Origin: Saccharomyces paradoxus
Lineage: Eukaryota > Ascomycota > Saccharomycetes > Saccharomycetales > Saccharomycetaceae
Length of the DNA stretch: 64,000 nt
Assembly: GCF_002079055.1 (NCBI RefSeq)
Contig: NC_047499.1
Coordinates: forward strand, 310,001 to 374,000
Reading direction: 5' to 3'
Part shown: one piece after another, positions 20,868-32,061 of the stretch
Layout: each line of letters begins with the position of its first letter
Position numbering within the stretch: the first letter of the stretch is position 1
Made by a program: the position numbers and the translations under genes
The notes under the pieces: model-generated
Database searches by the model: none
What the model was told of the DNA's origin: nothing
What the model saw: the letters and a program-made list of their open reading frames with translations, nothing else

Positions 20868-22877
20868 ATGAGCTACAGTTATGAAGCTTGTTTTTGGGAC
20901 CCAAACGACAACGGAGTGAACATCCTCCTTGGCCACATTTCCCAGGGAATAAAGTCTTGTGATTCAATGATACATTTCTTCAAGCAACGTAGTGAGCTGG
21001 AAAAGGACTATGCCAGGAGGCTTGGAGCCATCACGGGGAAACTAGACAAAGACATTGGAACGAACATCGACTATGGGAAGCTAAATGAAACTTTCAATGT
21101 GGTGCTCAGTGTTGAAAAAGCTCGAGCACAATCGCATTCCAAGCAAAGTGAGATCCTTTTCAGACAAATTTACACAGATACGAAGGCATTCGCTGCTAAC
21201 TTGCAAGCAAGATATACTACGTTGAGTGGAAAGATTGAGAGGTTGCGGATGGACAAGTTCAACAAGAAAAAAGGGTGTGAAGTTTTGCAGAAGAAGGTGC
21301 AAGATGCTCAGATTAGAGCTAGAGACTTACAATTGAACGAAAATAATATGATTGGAGCCAAGAGAGTAGAACATAACAAGAGAGAACTGTTGAAATGGGA
21401 ATCGAACTCGCAGGAGTATAAGGTCCAACTGGACGTTCTGAAGCAGGAATATAAGGCTTCGCAGAAGTTTTGGATACACGAGTGGGCGCAATTATCCTGC
21501 GAGCTACAAGAAATGGAAAACACCAGAATATCCTTTTTACAATCGAAGCTGCAACAATTCGCAACTTCATCGATGGAAACCTGTATTTTAGAGCAAACAA
21601 AAATGGACATGTTGACAACGAATCTGAACTCATTCACGGCAGCAGACGAAATATCAACGTTTTCAAAAGAAAATGGAACCGGTAGACTGAAACATAAGAA
21701 TTCCAAAGGTGACATGAATTCCAGCGCCAATTGGGCTCAAATGAGCAGTATCTCCACGGCAAGTAAAAAAAGTGAATCGTATATGGACAATATAAGGAAA
21801 CTATCCTCTCAGTTAAAGGAAACCGAAAATAAAAGAAAACTAGCTTCTGTAGAAAAATACGAGAAGCCATTGCCATCTCCGGAAGTCACCATGGCTAGAC
21901 AATTCAGAAATTCCACTCCCGTCATACGTAATGAGGCAAAATCCGTTGTTGAGCCAACATTATCTTTGAGGTCTTCGCCCGTTCAAATACAGAGCAATGT
22001 GGATGAGTCCACAATAAGAGGAAATCTTGATCGACCAAGGCCGACGGTTCAAGAAGAACAACTTAAATCTGATGAGGATTCGAAAAATTCTGATGGAAAC
22101 TGCTTAATGGCGCATAAAAGAAATCAATCCCTCACTTCACCATCAGAATCAAGTTCTTCTAATCCAACGGATTTTAGCCATATCAAGAAAAGACAAAGCA
22201 TGGAATCTATGACCACATCTGTAAGTTCAATGGCCAATAGTATAGACGAGTCACAGAGGTTCGCAAAATCATGGAACTCGTCGAATAGAAAAAGGAAATC
22301 AATGAGCCATTTGCAAGTAACCTCGTCGGCCTCTTCAAGGTCGGACAATGGGGAGAGAACTTCCAATTCTGAACTCAAGCGTGACGAAAATGATTATAGC
22401 ACAATGAGAGATACTAGTGCAAGCACAATTCTGTTCAAACCCCCCGTAGCAGTTAGAGGAATATCTAAGGGACACACGCATAGGCAATCTATGATAATGC
22501 AGGATTCAAGCAATCCGATTGAAGATGCATTGTATGAAATGGAAAGAATCCAAAGTAGTTCTAAGACAGGTATGAAAACAGGAAACATCATGAACGAGAG
22601 AGGTATGGTAAGGGACAATGGTATTACTGTTACCTTGCCTATAGTCACTAGTGAAGGCTTTCCAGTCATTGAATACGCCAAGGCCATGTATCCACTAGTT
22701 GGGAATGAGGCACCTGGATTAGCGAATTTCCATAAAGGCGATTATCTGCTAATTACTGAGATCGTTAATAAAGACTGGTATAAAGGAGAAGTTTATGATA
22801 ACGACCGTATCGATAGGGATCACAGGGTGGGGTTAATTCCCTATAATTTTATTCAATTACTACATCAGGGTCCTTGA
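20868..22877 (+). CDS. HOF1: Hof1 (Cyk2): F-BAR protein of the cytokinetic ring
   Basis: This 669-residue protein is the same length as in S. cerevisiae. Hof1 links septins, the actomyosin ring and chitin synthesis during cytokinesis and regulates formins. The N-terminal F-BAR domain (about 1-275) begins with ACFWDPNDNGVNILLGHISQ, followed by strongly helical segments. The middle (about 280-600) is Ser/Asn-rich and disordered, with probable phosphorylation and degradation sequences. A C-terminal SH3 domain (about 603-667) shows AKAMYPLVGNEAPGL, KDWYKGEVYD and GLIPYNFIQLL. Expression is probably G2/M through the composite site at 20661-20684. Confidence 0.97.
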   Translation: MSYSYEACFWDPNDNGVNILLGHISQGIKSCDSMIHFFKQRSELEKDYARRLGAITGKLDKDIGTNIDYGKLNETFNVVLSVEKARAQSHSKQSEILFRQIYTDTKAFAANLQARYTTLSGKIERLRMDKFNKKKGCEVLQKKVQDAQIRARDLQLNENNMIGAKRVEHNKRELLKWESNSQEYKVQLDVLKQEYKASQKFWIHEWAQLSCELQEMENTRISFLQSKLQQFATSSMETCILEQTKMDMLTTNLNSFTAADEISTFSKENGTGRLKHKNSKGDMNSSANWAQMSSISTASKKSESYMDNIRKLSSQLKETENKRKLASVEKYEKPLPSPEVTMARQFRNSTPVIRNEAKSVVEPTLSLRSSPVQIQSNVDESTIRGNLDRPRPTVQEEQLKSDEDSKNSDGNCLMAHKRNQSLTSPSESSSSNPTDFSHIKKRQSMESMTTSVSSMANSIDESQRFAKSWNSSNRKRKSMSHLQVTSSASSRSDNGERTSNSELKRDENDYSTMRDTSASTILFKPPVAVRGISKGHTHRQSMIMQDSSNPIEDALYEMERIQSSSKTGMKTGNIMNERGMVRDNGITVTLPIVTSEGFPVIEYAKAMYPLVGNEAPGLANFHKGDYLLITEIVNKDWYKGEVYDNDRIDRDHRVGLIPYNFIQLLHQGP

Positions 22878-23194
22878 TCTCAATGCATATCATTTTCACA
22901 GGTTCTTCAGAATAAAAAAAGAAATACCATGGCAGTTTTTTTTTAAATAGAAACAGAAGGATATATGTAACCGTGGGAGAAGGACATCTCTCCGGATTTG
23001 TAACTAAAAATCATAGAATATCTCATTTTTCCTTCCTACTTTTGGAATTTTCTCCTTTACCTTTTTGATAAAATAATAACGATAATAATTAGGTTGCACA
23101 TTCCGTATTCACATTCGTGTTCATTTAGAACAATGAGATATATCAGTTAGTTAAGATGTTCTAAAGACAGTTGTGATGTAAGTATGGTATTAGA

Positions 23195-23207
23195 GTCACT
23201 TCTTACG
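23195..23207 (+). promoter_or_regulatory. Abf1 site upstream of ARP9
   Basis: GTCACTTCTTACG is an exact match to RTCRYN5ACG, about 140 bp upstream of the ARP9 ATG. Abf1 commonly sets the nucleosome-depleted region of constitutive promoters. Confidence 0.65.
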
Positions 23208-23219
23208 AGTACTAGATAT

Positions 23220-23311
23220 TTCGCGTAGTGGTTTAAAGCAAATTTCAACATCATGAATATCAAATAGTAAAATGACGATATTGCGGTATTGAAAAAAATG
23301 TACTACGCGAA
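23220..23311. promoter_or_regulatory. Inverted repeat TTCGCGTAGT / ACTACGCGAA in the ARP9 promoter
   Basis: Two perfect 10-bp inverted copies, at 23220-23229 and 23302-23311, are separated by 72 bp just upstream of the ARP9 ATG. Both contain CGCG, the core of the Rsc3/Rsc30 motif. Arp9 is itself a RSC subunit, so autoregulation is conceivable but is inference. Confidence 0.4.
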
Positions 23312-23347
23312 CTGCAGCACCGTGAACAACTACTATATTCATTGAAT

Positions 23348-24838
23348 ATGGCTCCATTTAGACAGGACAGTATTTTGGTATGTATTTAGTTTATCAATGA
23401 ATTTTTTTAGTCTTTATGAAAGCTTTTGGTTGACCCTTTTCATACTAACAACATTTTGTAACAGATAATATACCCCAGATCTCAAACTACTCTCGTTCAA
23501 TTTGGTTTGAATGAGGAAACATTTACTGTGCCTGAGTTGGAAATACCAACACAGATCTATCGGACCACAAATCAGGATGGTTCCTACTCATATCATTCAA
23601 CCAACAAGGATAATGCAGGCGAGCTAATCAACCCAATTCAAAATGGTAGCATAATAGATATAAACGCATTTACGCAATTCCTTAGACTAATATATGTATC
23701 TATTTTGTCTGATAGAGCTAATAAAAACCAAGATGCTTTTGAAGCTGAGTTATCTAATATTCCTCTCCTACTAATTACGCACCACTCCTGGTCACAATCT
23801 GATCTAGAGTTCATTACTCAATACGTCTTTGAAATTTTAGAGATAAACAATCTGATTCAGTTGCCGGCGTCTTTAGCAGCCACTTATTCCATGATTTCGT
23901 TGCAAAACTGTTGTATCATTGATGTTGGAACATTTCATACAGATATTATTCCTATTGTTGATTATGCACAACTAGACCATCTCGTCTCTTCGATACCAAT
24001 GGGTGGACATTCTATTAATGATTCTTTGAAAAAATTGTTACCTCAATGGGATGATGATCAGATAGAATCATTGAAAAAATCTCCGATTTTTGAAGTGCTC
24101 AGTGACGACGCCAAAAAACTATCAAGTTTCGATTTTGGAAACGAAAACGAGGATGAGGATGAAGGAACTTTAAACGTTGCCGAGATTATTACAAGTGGCC
24201 GTGATACACGTGAAGTTTTAGAGGAAAGAGAACGTGGTCAAAAAGTCAAAAATGTTAAAAATAGCGATTTAGAATTCAATACTTTTTGGGATGAAAAGGG
24301 TAACGAAATCAAAGTTGGCAAGCAGAGATTCCAAGGTTGTAATAGCCTGATTAAGAATATTTCTAATCGTGTGGGATTGACGTTAGATAGCATAGATGAT
24401 ATCAATAAAGCTAAAGCTGTTTGGGAAAATATCATCATTGTGGGTGGTACTACGTCAATTTCAGGGTTCAAAGAAGCTTTGTTGGGCCAACTTTTGAAAG
24501 ACCATTTAATTACAGAACCAGAGGAAGAAAAGGTGAGAAGAGAGGAGGAAGCTAAATCTGTACTACCAGCCGCAACAAAAAAAAAAAGCAAGTTCATGAC
24601 AAATAGCACTGCATTTGTTCCAACTATAGAATACGTACAGTGTCCTACAGTAGTCAAACTGGCTAAATATCCGGACTATTTTCCTGAGTGGAAGAAAAGT
24701 GGATATGCAGAAGTTATATTCTTGGGCGCTCAAATTGTTTCTAAGCAAATCTTCACTCATCCAAAAGACACATTTTATATTACAAGAGAAAAGTATAATA
24801 TGAAAGGACCGGCGGCTCTTTGGGATGTACAGTTTTAG
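23348..24838 (+). CDS. ARP9: Arp9: actin-related subunit of SWI/SNF and RSC remodellers (spliced)
   Basis: Two exons, 23348-23377 and 23465-24838, give a 467-residue protein as in S. cerevisiae. Exon 1 encodes only [10 protein letters not shown], and exon 2 resumes [14 protein letters not shown]. Arp9 pairs with Arp7 as an obligate heterodimer on the HSA helix of Snf2 and Sth1 and couples ATP hydrolysis to DNA translocation. The actin fold is recognisable: [25 protein letters not shown] (degenerate nucleotide site) and [16 protein letters not shown] binding by Arp9 is known to be weak or absent. A charged acidic insertion ([12 protein letters not shown]) lies near residue 225. Confidence 0.97.
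23378..23464 (+). other. ARP9: Spliceosomal intron of ARP9
   Basis: An 87-nt intron with 5' site GTATGT (23378-23383), branch sequence TACTAAC (23443-23449) and 3' site CAG ending at 23464. Removing it joins codon 10 to codon 11 in frame. It is the only spliceosomal intron I found in the window. Confidence 0.97.
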
Positions 24839-24981
24839 AAATAAGGGATAGATGCGTCGTTGTATTCAAAATCGGTGTGAATATGTGCTATTTAGTTTTT
24901 TCCATCTAATGACGGAAGGGAAATATATACATAAACATTATGTAATATATATAATTTTGTGAACATTTAACAAGGGATGTA

Positions 24982-26286
24982 TCACCTTGGTTGTGTATAT
25001 GGTACGGGGTTTGAAAGAACGGATTGATTTTCACCAGTTCGAATTGATAAGTTCTTTTCCAGATCAATTTCTTCATTCTCATTTGTACAATATGATTCGC
25101 TTCCATCTGGTTGGTCGTCCTTTCGTACCCATCTTTTGAAAAGGCTTACAAAGAAATTTGCCGTCATCACTTGCTCAACTTGATACAAAACCAAAGGAAC
25201 CAACAACTTACCCAGGTGTTCTTTTTTATCCCCGTATTGTGAAGTAATTAGTGACACGCCCAGCGCTGCAGTTTTAGCAGGCCCACAAAACATGATGCAA
25301 ATAGCATCTTCTTTAGAATAGTAAAAAGGTCTGAAAATTTTATAAGAATAATGGTACAATCTTGTAGATTTGCCCTCTATCGGTTCATGAGGGAAAATCT
25401 TTATGATAAACCATGGCCTTGCACACAAGTACGACAGACCCGTGAAGAATATGTAAATTCCCAAATTGAAAAAGCAGATAAATATGATGCAAACATGAGA
25501 AACGCTTGTAAACGCATCCTGGTAAAAGGCTGTTGAAAATGAACTAAACATAATCAATAAAAGCATATAAGAGCCAATTTTAATATGGTGCTTTTTCAAG
25601 AAATCCAGGTAATAAGCAGTATATTTCGGGAAACAATTTTGAATAACCTGTCCCACAAACAAGGGTACGAAGACCGAGAGCCCAACTTGTTTCATAACAC
25701 GGCCATAAAGTGCACCGATACCATTTCCAGTGGCAGGATTGCCGTATTCAAATGGTGCCCGATTTGTAAACATTTGAACCAATGCAGGTGTGATAAAGGC
25801 ACCCAACAAGTTCCCAATAAACACTTCACAAACGCACAAAAGGCTATTTCCACCGGCATTCGTAGTCATAATAACGTTTGATGCCACGGTAGTTGGACAA
25901 GTGGCAGTCAAAATTAAACCGATAAGTACCCAGTCATCTATTTTCGGATCATTAGCAGCCTTTACCGCGCAACAAAATCCATATACTATGGACGAGGTAA
26001 TAAGGAAACTCAGAACCAGGATGGTCGCATGAGCCCTCCAATTTAACATATTTGCCATCAAGGATCTGGATTTCATTCCCAGACCACTTTGGAGGAAAAT
26101 CCATGCAACGCAGCCGTATCCAATACTATATTGGCCTTTAATTAGCCCTCCGTCCCTTGCGAAATTTGGAGCAAACCTTGCAATAACGATAAAAATAGCC
26201 AAACAGATGAAAAACCATTGGGATTTTAAGAATTCTGTTATCGGATGAGTCCAAATTTTTCGTATTAAGGAATACTGAGTCTTCAT
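24982..26286 (-). CDS. RCH1: Rch1: plasma-membrane SBF-like transporter, regulator of calcium uptake
   Basis: This 434-residue protein is the same length as YMR034C. It belongs to the SLC10/SBF-like (bile-acid:sodium symporter-like) family, related to human SLC10A7. It limits cytosolic calcium entry. About ten hydrophobic segments are visible, starting with FFICLAIFIVIARFAP (~25-40), then IGYGCVAWIFLQSGLGM and LTATCPTTVASNVIMTTNAGGN (~130-150). That last motif is the conserved discontinuous-helix region of the family. The C-terminus is cytosolic and acidic. The start is the first ATG, divergent from IMP2. Confidence 0.93.
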   Translation of the reverse strand: MKTQYSLIRKIWTHPITEFLKSQWFFICLAIFIVIARFAPNFARDGGLIKGQYSIGYGCVAWIFLQSGLGMKSRSLMANMLNWRAHATILVLSFLITSSIVYGFCCAVKAANDPKIDDWVLIGLILTATCPTTVASNVIMTTNAGGNSLLCVCEVFIGNLLGAFITPALVQMFTNRAPFEYGNPATGNGIGALYGRVMKQVGLSVFVPLFVGQVIQNCFPKYTAYYLDFLKKHHIKIGSYMLLLIMFSSFSTAFYQDAFTSVSHVCIIFICFFNLGIYIFFTGLSYLCARPWFIIKIFPHEPIEGKSTRLYHYSYKIFRPFYYSKEDAICIMFCGPAKTAALGVSLITSQYGDKKEHLGKLLVPLVLYQVEQVMTANFFVSLFKRWVRKDDQPDGSESYCTNENEEIDLEKNLSIRTGENQSVLSNPVPYTQPR

Positions 26287-26703
26287 CTGGAATGAGAAGG
26301 TATATTAAATGTGTGTGTTCCTTCTTTTTGCGAGTTACGTTGGAGTTGGGAGATATCGTAGAAAAGGGTGGGGAGGTAATTCAGGTAGCATAGACGGCTT
26401 CAAGAAACAAAAACAATAAATCTCTCTTTATATAATCTAAGGTAGATTTGCTGGACTTTTACAATGATTTGATTCTTCTGTGCTTTCCTACTTTCTGGTG
26501 GCCTGTCGGAGCTCAGACATATGAGTAGACCAATGTCATCGATATATTGTGGAAGATCGGTTGGTTCGGAAGGAAAGCGAGACTAAGTTCCGAGCTGCTG
26601 AAAAAAATGGGAAAAATAAGTACCTTAATTAAATGACTTGATGGGTGCTTATTAACGAAGGCATGCTGTTACCAATGAAGCCGCTGCATTGTACTGTACA
26701 GAA
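26287..26703. other. Intergenic: RCH1-IMP2 divergent promoter
   Basis: A 417-bp region without a gene. It has GA/GGT-rich sequence near 26340-26380 and AT-rich stretches. I saw no clear consensus site. Confidence 0.4.
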
Positions 26704-27237
26704 ATGTTTCGAGCAGGATCATCAAAAAGATTTCTACGAAATTCATTAATAGCATTTTCATGGGTTCCGGTACTTCTAACAATCAATAATAATGTGGTGC
26801 ATATTGCACAAATTAAAGGTACCTCTATGCAGCCTACGCTGAACCCGCAAACGGAGACGCTGGCAACAGATTGGGTGCTGCTTTGGAAGTTTGGGGTTAA
26901 GAACCCAAGTAATTTATCGAGAGATGACGTTATCCTTTTTAAGGCTCCTACAAACCCTCGGAAAGTTTACTGCAAAAGAGTGAAAGGCCTACCGTTTGAT
27001 ACCATCGAAACAAAGTTCCCATACCCTAAACCTCAAGTGAACCTACCCAGGGGACACATATGGGTCGAAGGAGACAATTTTTTCCATTCGATTGATAGCA
27101 ATACGTTCGGTCCTATTTCCAGTGGGTTGATTGTAGGGAAAGCTATTACAATCGTTTGGCCGCCTTCCAGGTGGGGGTCAGACCTCAAACTGAGTACTGG
27201 GAGAAATTGCATTAGCAAAAGAGCCATTTTAGAATGA
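26704..27237 (+). CDS. IMP2: Imp2: catalytic subunit of mitochondrial inner-membrane peptidase
   Basis: This 177-residue signal peptidase I-family protein forms the inner-membrane protease with Imp1 and Som1. It cleaves sorting signals of cytochrome c1 and others on the intermembrane-space side. The catalytic Ser41 lies in KGTSMQPTL and the general base Lys91 in VYCKRVKGLPFD. The conserved PRGHIWVEGDN box follows (~118-128). A hydrophobic segment (SLIAFSWVPVLLT, ~14-26) anchors the N-terminus. The open frame extends five codons upstream to a TTG, but the first ATG gives the known length. Confidence 0.97.
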   Translation: MFRAGSSKRFLRNSLIAFSWVPVLLTINNNVVHIAQIKGTSMQPTLNPQTETLATDWVLLWKFGVKNPSNLSRDDVILFKAPTNPRKVYCKRVKGLPFDTIETKFPYPKPQVNLPRGHIWVEGDNFFHSIDSNTFGPISSGLIVGKAITIVWPPSRWGSDLKLSTGRNCISKRAILE

Positions 27238-27415
27238 AATCAGCTTTACTCTTAGAGTTTTAGGAGTGGGCAATTGTTCAAATGCAAATGTTTATATTAT
27301 GTGATTATTTTAATGCAATAAAATATAGATGATTGTGATTTATGTATTGATGTTATTACCATTCAGTTCCTGAATATATACTTTTTTGCTTCCGATACTA
27401 CATGCACATGTTGCA

Positions 27416-29074
27416 TTAGTTTTTATCTTCGTCCTCTAGGGACGAGAATAACGATCTTCTTGCAGGCCTGGGTAAATCTTCTCGATCTGAAGCAACAAAA
27501 GTAAAATCTCCGTCTTGCTCTTCATCTTTACTTCCTCGCTCGTCATTGCCTCTTTCATCTTCGAAACTAAAACAAGATGGGGTATCCAGTCCATCCATTA
27601 GTAACATATGTGAAGTGCTTAAATTACTGTTACTGCTCATGGATGATTTACTTAAGATGGGAAAGAAATTCTCGTCTCCTGTACTTTCACTCAAATTTAA
27701 TGATGAACCACTAGAAATTCTTCTGTGGTTTAACGATAGTTTCGGAGGCGGCTCGAATTTGAATGATAGCGCAGAAGATGCCATTGTTGTTGAAGATTGA
27801 TGACTATCTCTATAGAAAAAGTTGGGATTTGAAGGAGAAGCTAATTTTTTAAAGGAATTATTTTTCGTAGCGAACCTTTTGGATTCCCTCCTAAACTTAT
27901 CCATTTCTTGTTCGCAATTCAGCAAATTTTCTTGTGAGTTCATCCCTACGTACTGGCGTGGATAACATAATTCAGGAAAATTGTCAAAAACGGCTTTGTA
28001 TCCGCCATCCAATATTAATATATCGGGGTAGAACAATTTGGGATAATGATCCTGATTTATTATACGATCGCAGTTTCTCAAATGGGACGCCAACGAAGGT
28101 CCCCGATGGGAACTAAATTCACAATGGATGATTAGCAGAGTTGGTAGATTATTATTGTTGCTAGTATCACTGTGCAAGACTTTGTGGATAAATTCGTTCT
28201 CTATATCATCTCTCGAGTGTACATTAACGGAGTTTATGATGTGGCCGCCAACATATTCGTATTCAAACCGGCAATCTATAATGCAACACGAACTATAAAA
28301 CGGGTGGCACATATTATTCTGCAGAATATTTTTCAATGTTTCTGGAGAGATTCGGGGGAAAAAGTCATTTGAGTTCCGGTCATCATAGTAATATGGTATT
28401 TGTGCTTTGGCTAGGCATGATTCGAAACATTTTAACCCTGTCGAATTAGGAGCTAGTGGACTGGACGACGCAGAAGTGAAATTCAAATTATTTTGAGAAA
28501 TGTGTGAAAATCTCTGTGAACTTTTTCTTGATGACCTTGGAACTTTCCCATCTTGCCTTTGCACTCTCCTGCTTGAATTGCTACTGCTATTCATGCTCGC
28601 TTTTCTCGACAACGACCTTGATCTTGAAAAAGAGCTAGACGTCTGGGGACTGCCAGGGTACTTGATTCGACTTAAAAGGTCATTTTCCCTAGTGTTGGTC
28701 AAAGATCTTCTTGATGAGTTTCTAGTGGGACTTTGTAAAGTTTGAGAAGCAAAATGCATGCTTAGAACTAGATCATCATCTTTACTTTCATCTAACTCAT
28801 CGCGATGGCCAAATTGCTTTATATTTGGTGAAGGAATATCAATTTCATTACTCCTATATTTTGTTAACAATGGAGATTTGTTTAAGGTAAGATGGTCTTT
28901 ATTGGTCAAATCATTATCGATATGCAAGTGTTTGCTTTTGGACTTAAAAAAGGTCTGAACATTTTTGAATATGTTCTTTTTCTTACTGAAGGGACTTCTC
29001 AAAGAAATTTTTTGAAAACCCACAGCGTCTTCGTTGGCACAGTCATCGTCATTTCCATGAAATATATTGTTCAT
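27416..29074 (-). CDS. MIH1: Mih1: CDC25-family protein tyrosine phosphatase
   Basis: This 552-residue protein (554 in S. cerevisiae as recalled) removes the Swe1-imposed inhibitory phosphate from Cdc28 Tyr19 at mitotic entry. The long Ser/Arg-rich N-terminus is probably phosphoregulated. The rhodanese-like CDC25 catalytic domain spans about 240-390, with [16 protein letters not shown] and the CX5R active site [11 protein letters not shown], Cys318 and Arg324. The C-terminal region is again Ser-rich with an acidic tail. It has a long promoter with AT-rich repeats toward MSN2. Confidence 0.96.
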   Translation of the reverse strand: MNNIFHGNDDDCANEDAVGFQKISLRSPFSKKKNIFKNVQTFFKSKSKHLHIDNDLTNKDHLTLNKSPLLTKYRSNEIDIPSPNIKQFGHRDELDESKDDDLVLSMHFASQTLQSPTRNSSRRSLTNTRENDLLSRIKYPGSPQTSSSFSRSRSLSRKASMNSSSNSSRRVQRQDGKVPRSSRKSSQRFSHISQNNLNFTSASSSPLAPNSTGLKCFESCLAKAQIPYYYDDRNSNDFFPRISPETLKNILQNNMCHPFYSSCCIIDCRFEYEYVGGHIINSVNVHSRDDIENEFIHKVLHSDTSNNNNLPTLLIIHCEFSSHRGPSLASHLRNCDRIINQDHYPKLFYPDILILDGGYKAVFDNFPELCYPRQYVGMNSQENLLNCEQEMDKFRRESKRFATKNNSFKKLASPSNPNFFYRDSHQSSTTMASSALSFKFEPPPKLSLNHRRISSGSSLNLSESTGDENFFPILSKSSMSSNSNLSTSHMLLMDGLDTPSCFSFEDERGNDERGSKDEEQDGDFTFVASDREDLPRPARRSLFSSLEDEDKN

Positions 29075-29943
29075 GCTTTTTTCACCCTCGCTTACTTCGA
29101 TCCCGGTCCGCTACTCGCCTGTTTATCTTTATTCTCCCTTCCAATTTAACTCTCTTTTTGTCTTGTTTTCGCCTTGACTTAAAGTTTTCTGATATACGCA
29201 TCGAAACAAAAAAAAAAAAAAAGATAAAGCATAAGATGATGGAGACAAAATAGTGTAGCTGTTGGGGAAGTGTCACAATAAGAGTATCTAAACGCCGGAA
29301 CAATATACGAAATGGGTCACTACGGCCAATAAGTGGAGTATTTGTGTTTTCTTGATTTGGTACGATGGACGGAAAAGTGCCCTAGAGCATTGATTCCCCT
29401 TTTCATTCTTAGTCCAGCAAATAAAGACCTAGAAGACTAAACCTTCGACAAAAAAAAACAGGATACTGTTCTAAAAGTAGCCAATTGGTAAATGTTCTTC
29501 GTGGCGCGGTTATCTACCCCAAAATAATAACGGCACTCTCTTCTTAATAGGGGCGCCCCTCTCGCTTTTATGCGATGCGGTATTAGCGATTTTCAAGATA
29601 GTAAACATACCACGCAGAGGAATCAGCAACCCATTAGATTGTACACGTTTCCATATATATCATCGTAGGGAGTATTATACCATACGATATTATAATATAC
29701 TATGTTATATTATACTGTATTATATTATATTATACTATTCCGTATCATACCGAACATTTGGCTGTATTAATTTTTTATCTACGTGTATCTAAGTTGTACA
29801 GAGGGAAGAAATGAATTTCTTTAAAAAGTGAAGGTGCCGGGAAAAATGGCAAAGAATCTAGATAAGAATATGCCATATGTCTCATAAGGTCATTGAGGAG
29901 AGTTGTCTTATGAAAAAAAATCAAAAAAAAACCATGGGATTTA
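29075..29943. other. Intergenic: MIH1 promoter and MSN2 3' flank
   Basis: An 869-bp region with no supported gene. A T/A-rich low-complexity tract lies at 29674-29751 and a poly(A) stretch at 29207-29222. A CCAAT box occurs near 29324. Short open frames here have no protein-like composition. Confidence 0.5.
29674..29751. repeat. AT-rich irregular tandem tract (TATAC/TATTA units)
   Basis: About 78 bp of imperfect short units such as ATACTATGTTATAT and TATTATATTATAT. The 14-mer ATACTATGTTATAT at 29698-29711 recurs at 33006-33019, on the other side of MSN2. Confidence 0.6.
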
Positions 29944-32061
29944 TTAAATGTCTCCATGTTTTTTATGGGTCTTGATATGTTGCGACAGATTATCGCTCCT
30001 ACTAAATTTCTTGTCACATATATGGCAAGCAAATGGTCGTTCATTGGAATGAACGGATCTTACATGCCTTTTCAGATGCTCGCTTCTCTTAAAGCTCTTG
30101 GGGCAAATGTGACAGTGGAACGGTTTCTCCTCAAGTTCCTTTGTCGATTCCATCACGACACTTGATCTTCTGGATGGTGTCATTGATTTCCTCCTGTAAC
30201 TTGGTCTCCTTTCCTTCGTGACGCCAGCACCATTACCAGTTGAGTTGACACTGCTACTGCTTATATTATTTTGTTGATTTGAAAGCGGAACTGTAGCCAT
30301 CAAAGGCACGGCAGATTTCCGCCTTCGAAGAGAAGACCCAATTTTCGAGTTCATGGCGTGGTGACCCTGTTGTGGGAAATGGTGATAGAAATGATTTGTT
30401 GCAAGTGACGTGGAGGATGATGACGCCGGTGATAAAGGAGCCATGTTCATTTGAGTCATGGAAAGATCAAAATTTGGAGTTGTATTGGTATTCTGCTCAC
30501 CTTCTTCTGTCAAAAATGACATTTCACTGTTCATGCCCGTAGTCGCCACTTTGGCAATAACGGACGCATTGTCTGAAAGAATCATAGATGGTTTAATAAA
30601 CTGTTGCGATGAGGCTGAATTTGAATTCGGTGGCATATCGTTTTTGGGATCTTCATCTTGCTTATTAACCACGCCGTAATTTAGTGAATCGTCGATTATG
30701 GGTAAAGAAGCTCTTTGCCTTCTTGAATAAAGATCACTGTTGAATGATTTCATATTAGTGCTACTGTTATTATGTGATGATGTGAGTTGTTTGTGTTGAA
30801 ATCGGTTTAGTTGTTGCTGTAGTTGTTGACTTGGATTTATCTTTGTCATGGTATTAGCATCAAAAGAATTTGGACAAGCAGATTTGTTCCTGCTAGAAGT
30901 GGATGTGCCCAAATTATCATTGAAATTCATATTATACTCGTTGAGAATTTGTGTCAGCTCATTGTCTATGGTAGCATCATTGTTGTTTGGGTTTCCAGCA
31001 ATATTTGGGTCTGCATTTGCATTGGCGGTAGTGGTATTCGGACTTGCATTGGAACTTGAGGTAGAATTGGAATTAACATTGACATTTGTGTTTCTATTGT
31101 TTGAGTTGATTTTTGGATGGTTCCAAAGGTCCAAAGAATGAGAAATAGAATTTCTAGAATTCGTGATTGATGGAAATTGGTTTGTTATAACGTCGCTGAA
31201 CCTTCGACGCGACAGATTAGTGTCATCATCATCATCATTCAATAAAAGGTCACTAGATACGTAATCATCTAACATGGAATCTATGTTCAATGAATTAAAA
31301 TAACTAGAATTTAAATTGCCCGTAGAATTGGAGTTGGAGTTAGAAATAGAGTTAGAATATGAATTTGTATCTGAGTTCAATTGGTTTCTTAGTTTTTCGT
31401 TCAAATTGTTTGGGTTAGTGTCAATGAAAAGATTCGAATTAGCAGCATTAGGAAAAGACAGACGATTGTCATTAGCAGACGTTTGTTGTTGAACTCGAGG
31501 GGATACGAGAGTTTCATTCCCGTTTGAAGTCTGAGGCGATAAGTTGGTTTCGTTATTTGTTGTATTTACGAGAGAATTTATCGCCGGATTTTGAGGTACC
31601 GATGAAGGCGAAGGTGATTGTAAAGGATTGTTCATGTTGTACAAAATGTCGTTCATAGGATACGGTGATGTAAGAGTTGTATATTGGTTTGCCCCAGAAG
31701 CATTAGCGTTATTAGTAGCATTGTTGTTTTCACTATCATTTTCATTAGTTCTTGCATTACGATTTTTGTTGCTATCAGCTTTCAAATGTAAGCTATTATC
31801 AGTAGTGGAGGGTATCGTTTCCGTTGTAGGCAGCGGGGAATCGAAAGATAGTGGAGGAAGCCCCAAGGTTAATGGGGTTTCTTGGGTTTGGATGTTACTG
31901 AGGTCTGCACCATCCAAGACGGTGTTTTTAATATCTAGAGAATACGGAATAATATCATTATTAATGTTATTCGGATTATTGTTTTCCGTATATTGCATAC
32001 TACTCATGCTTTCTATGGGAAATAGAATGTCTTCGCCATTGAAATCATGGTCGATCGTCAT
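29944..32061 (-). CDS. MSN2: Msn2: stress-response zinc-finger transcription activator
   Basis: This 705-residue protein (704 in S. cerevisiae) binds AGGGG stress-response elements. It moves between cytoplasm and nucleus under PKA, TOR and Snf1 control. The bulk is Asn/Ser-rich and disordered. Near the C-terminus, RR-x-S type PKA sites in RRPSYRRKS and SRRSSVV mark the nuclear-localisation region. Two C2H2 fingers follow: Cys650-Cys653-His666-His671 and Cys679-Cys682-His695-His699. N-terminal blocks such as [21 protein letters not shown] probably belong to the activation and export region. Its whole-genome-duplication partner MSN4 lies elsewhere. A nearly 1-kb promoter follows upstream. Confidence 0.97.
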   Translation of the reverse strand: MTIDHDFNGEDILFPIESMSSMQYTENNNPNNINNDIIPYSLDIKNTVLDGADLSNIQTQETPLTLGLPPLSFDSPLPTTETIPSTTDNSLHLKADSNKNRNARTNENDSENNNATNNANASGANQYTTLTSPYPMNDILYNMNNPLQSPSPSSVPQNPAINSLVNTTNNETNLSPQTSNGNETLVSPRVQQQTSANDNRLSFPNAANSNLFIDTNPNNLNEKLRNQLNSDTNSYSNSISNSNSNSTGNLNSSYFNSLNIDSMLDDYVSSDLLLNDDDDDTNLSRRRFSDVITNQFPSITNSRNSISHSLDLWNHPKINSNNRNTNVNVNSNSTSSSNASPNTTTANANADPNIAGNPNNNDATIDNELTQILNEYNMNFNDNLGTSTSSRNKSACPNSFDANTMTKINPSQQLQQQLNRFQHKQLTSSHNNSSTNMKSFNSDLYSRRQRASLPIIDDSLNYGVVNKQDEDPKNDMPPNSNSASSQQFIKPSMILSDNASVIAKVATTGMNSEMSFLTEEGEQNTNTTPNFDLSMTQMNMAPLSPASSSSTSLATNHFYHHFPQQGHHAMNSKIGSSLRRRKSAVPLMATVPLSNQQNNISSSSVNSTGNGAGVTKERRPSYRRKSMTPSRRSSVVMESTKELEEKPFHCHICPKSFKRSEHLKRHVRSVHSNERPFACHICDKKFSRSDNLSQHIKTHKKHGDI

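Larger units (their letters stand above)
22878..23347. other. Intergenic: HOF1 3' flank and ARP9 promoter
   Basis: This 470-bp region has no gene. It holds an Abf1 consensus and a CGCG-containing inverted repeat, both annotated separately, and AT-rich terminator-like sequence just after HOF1. Confidence 0.5.
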
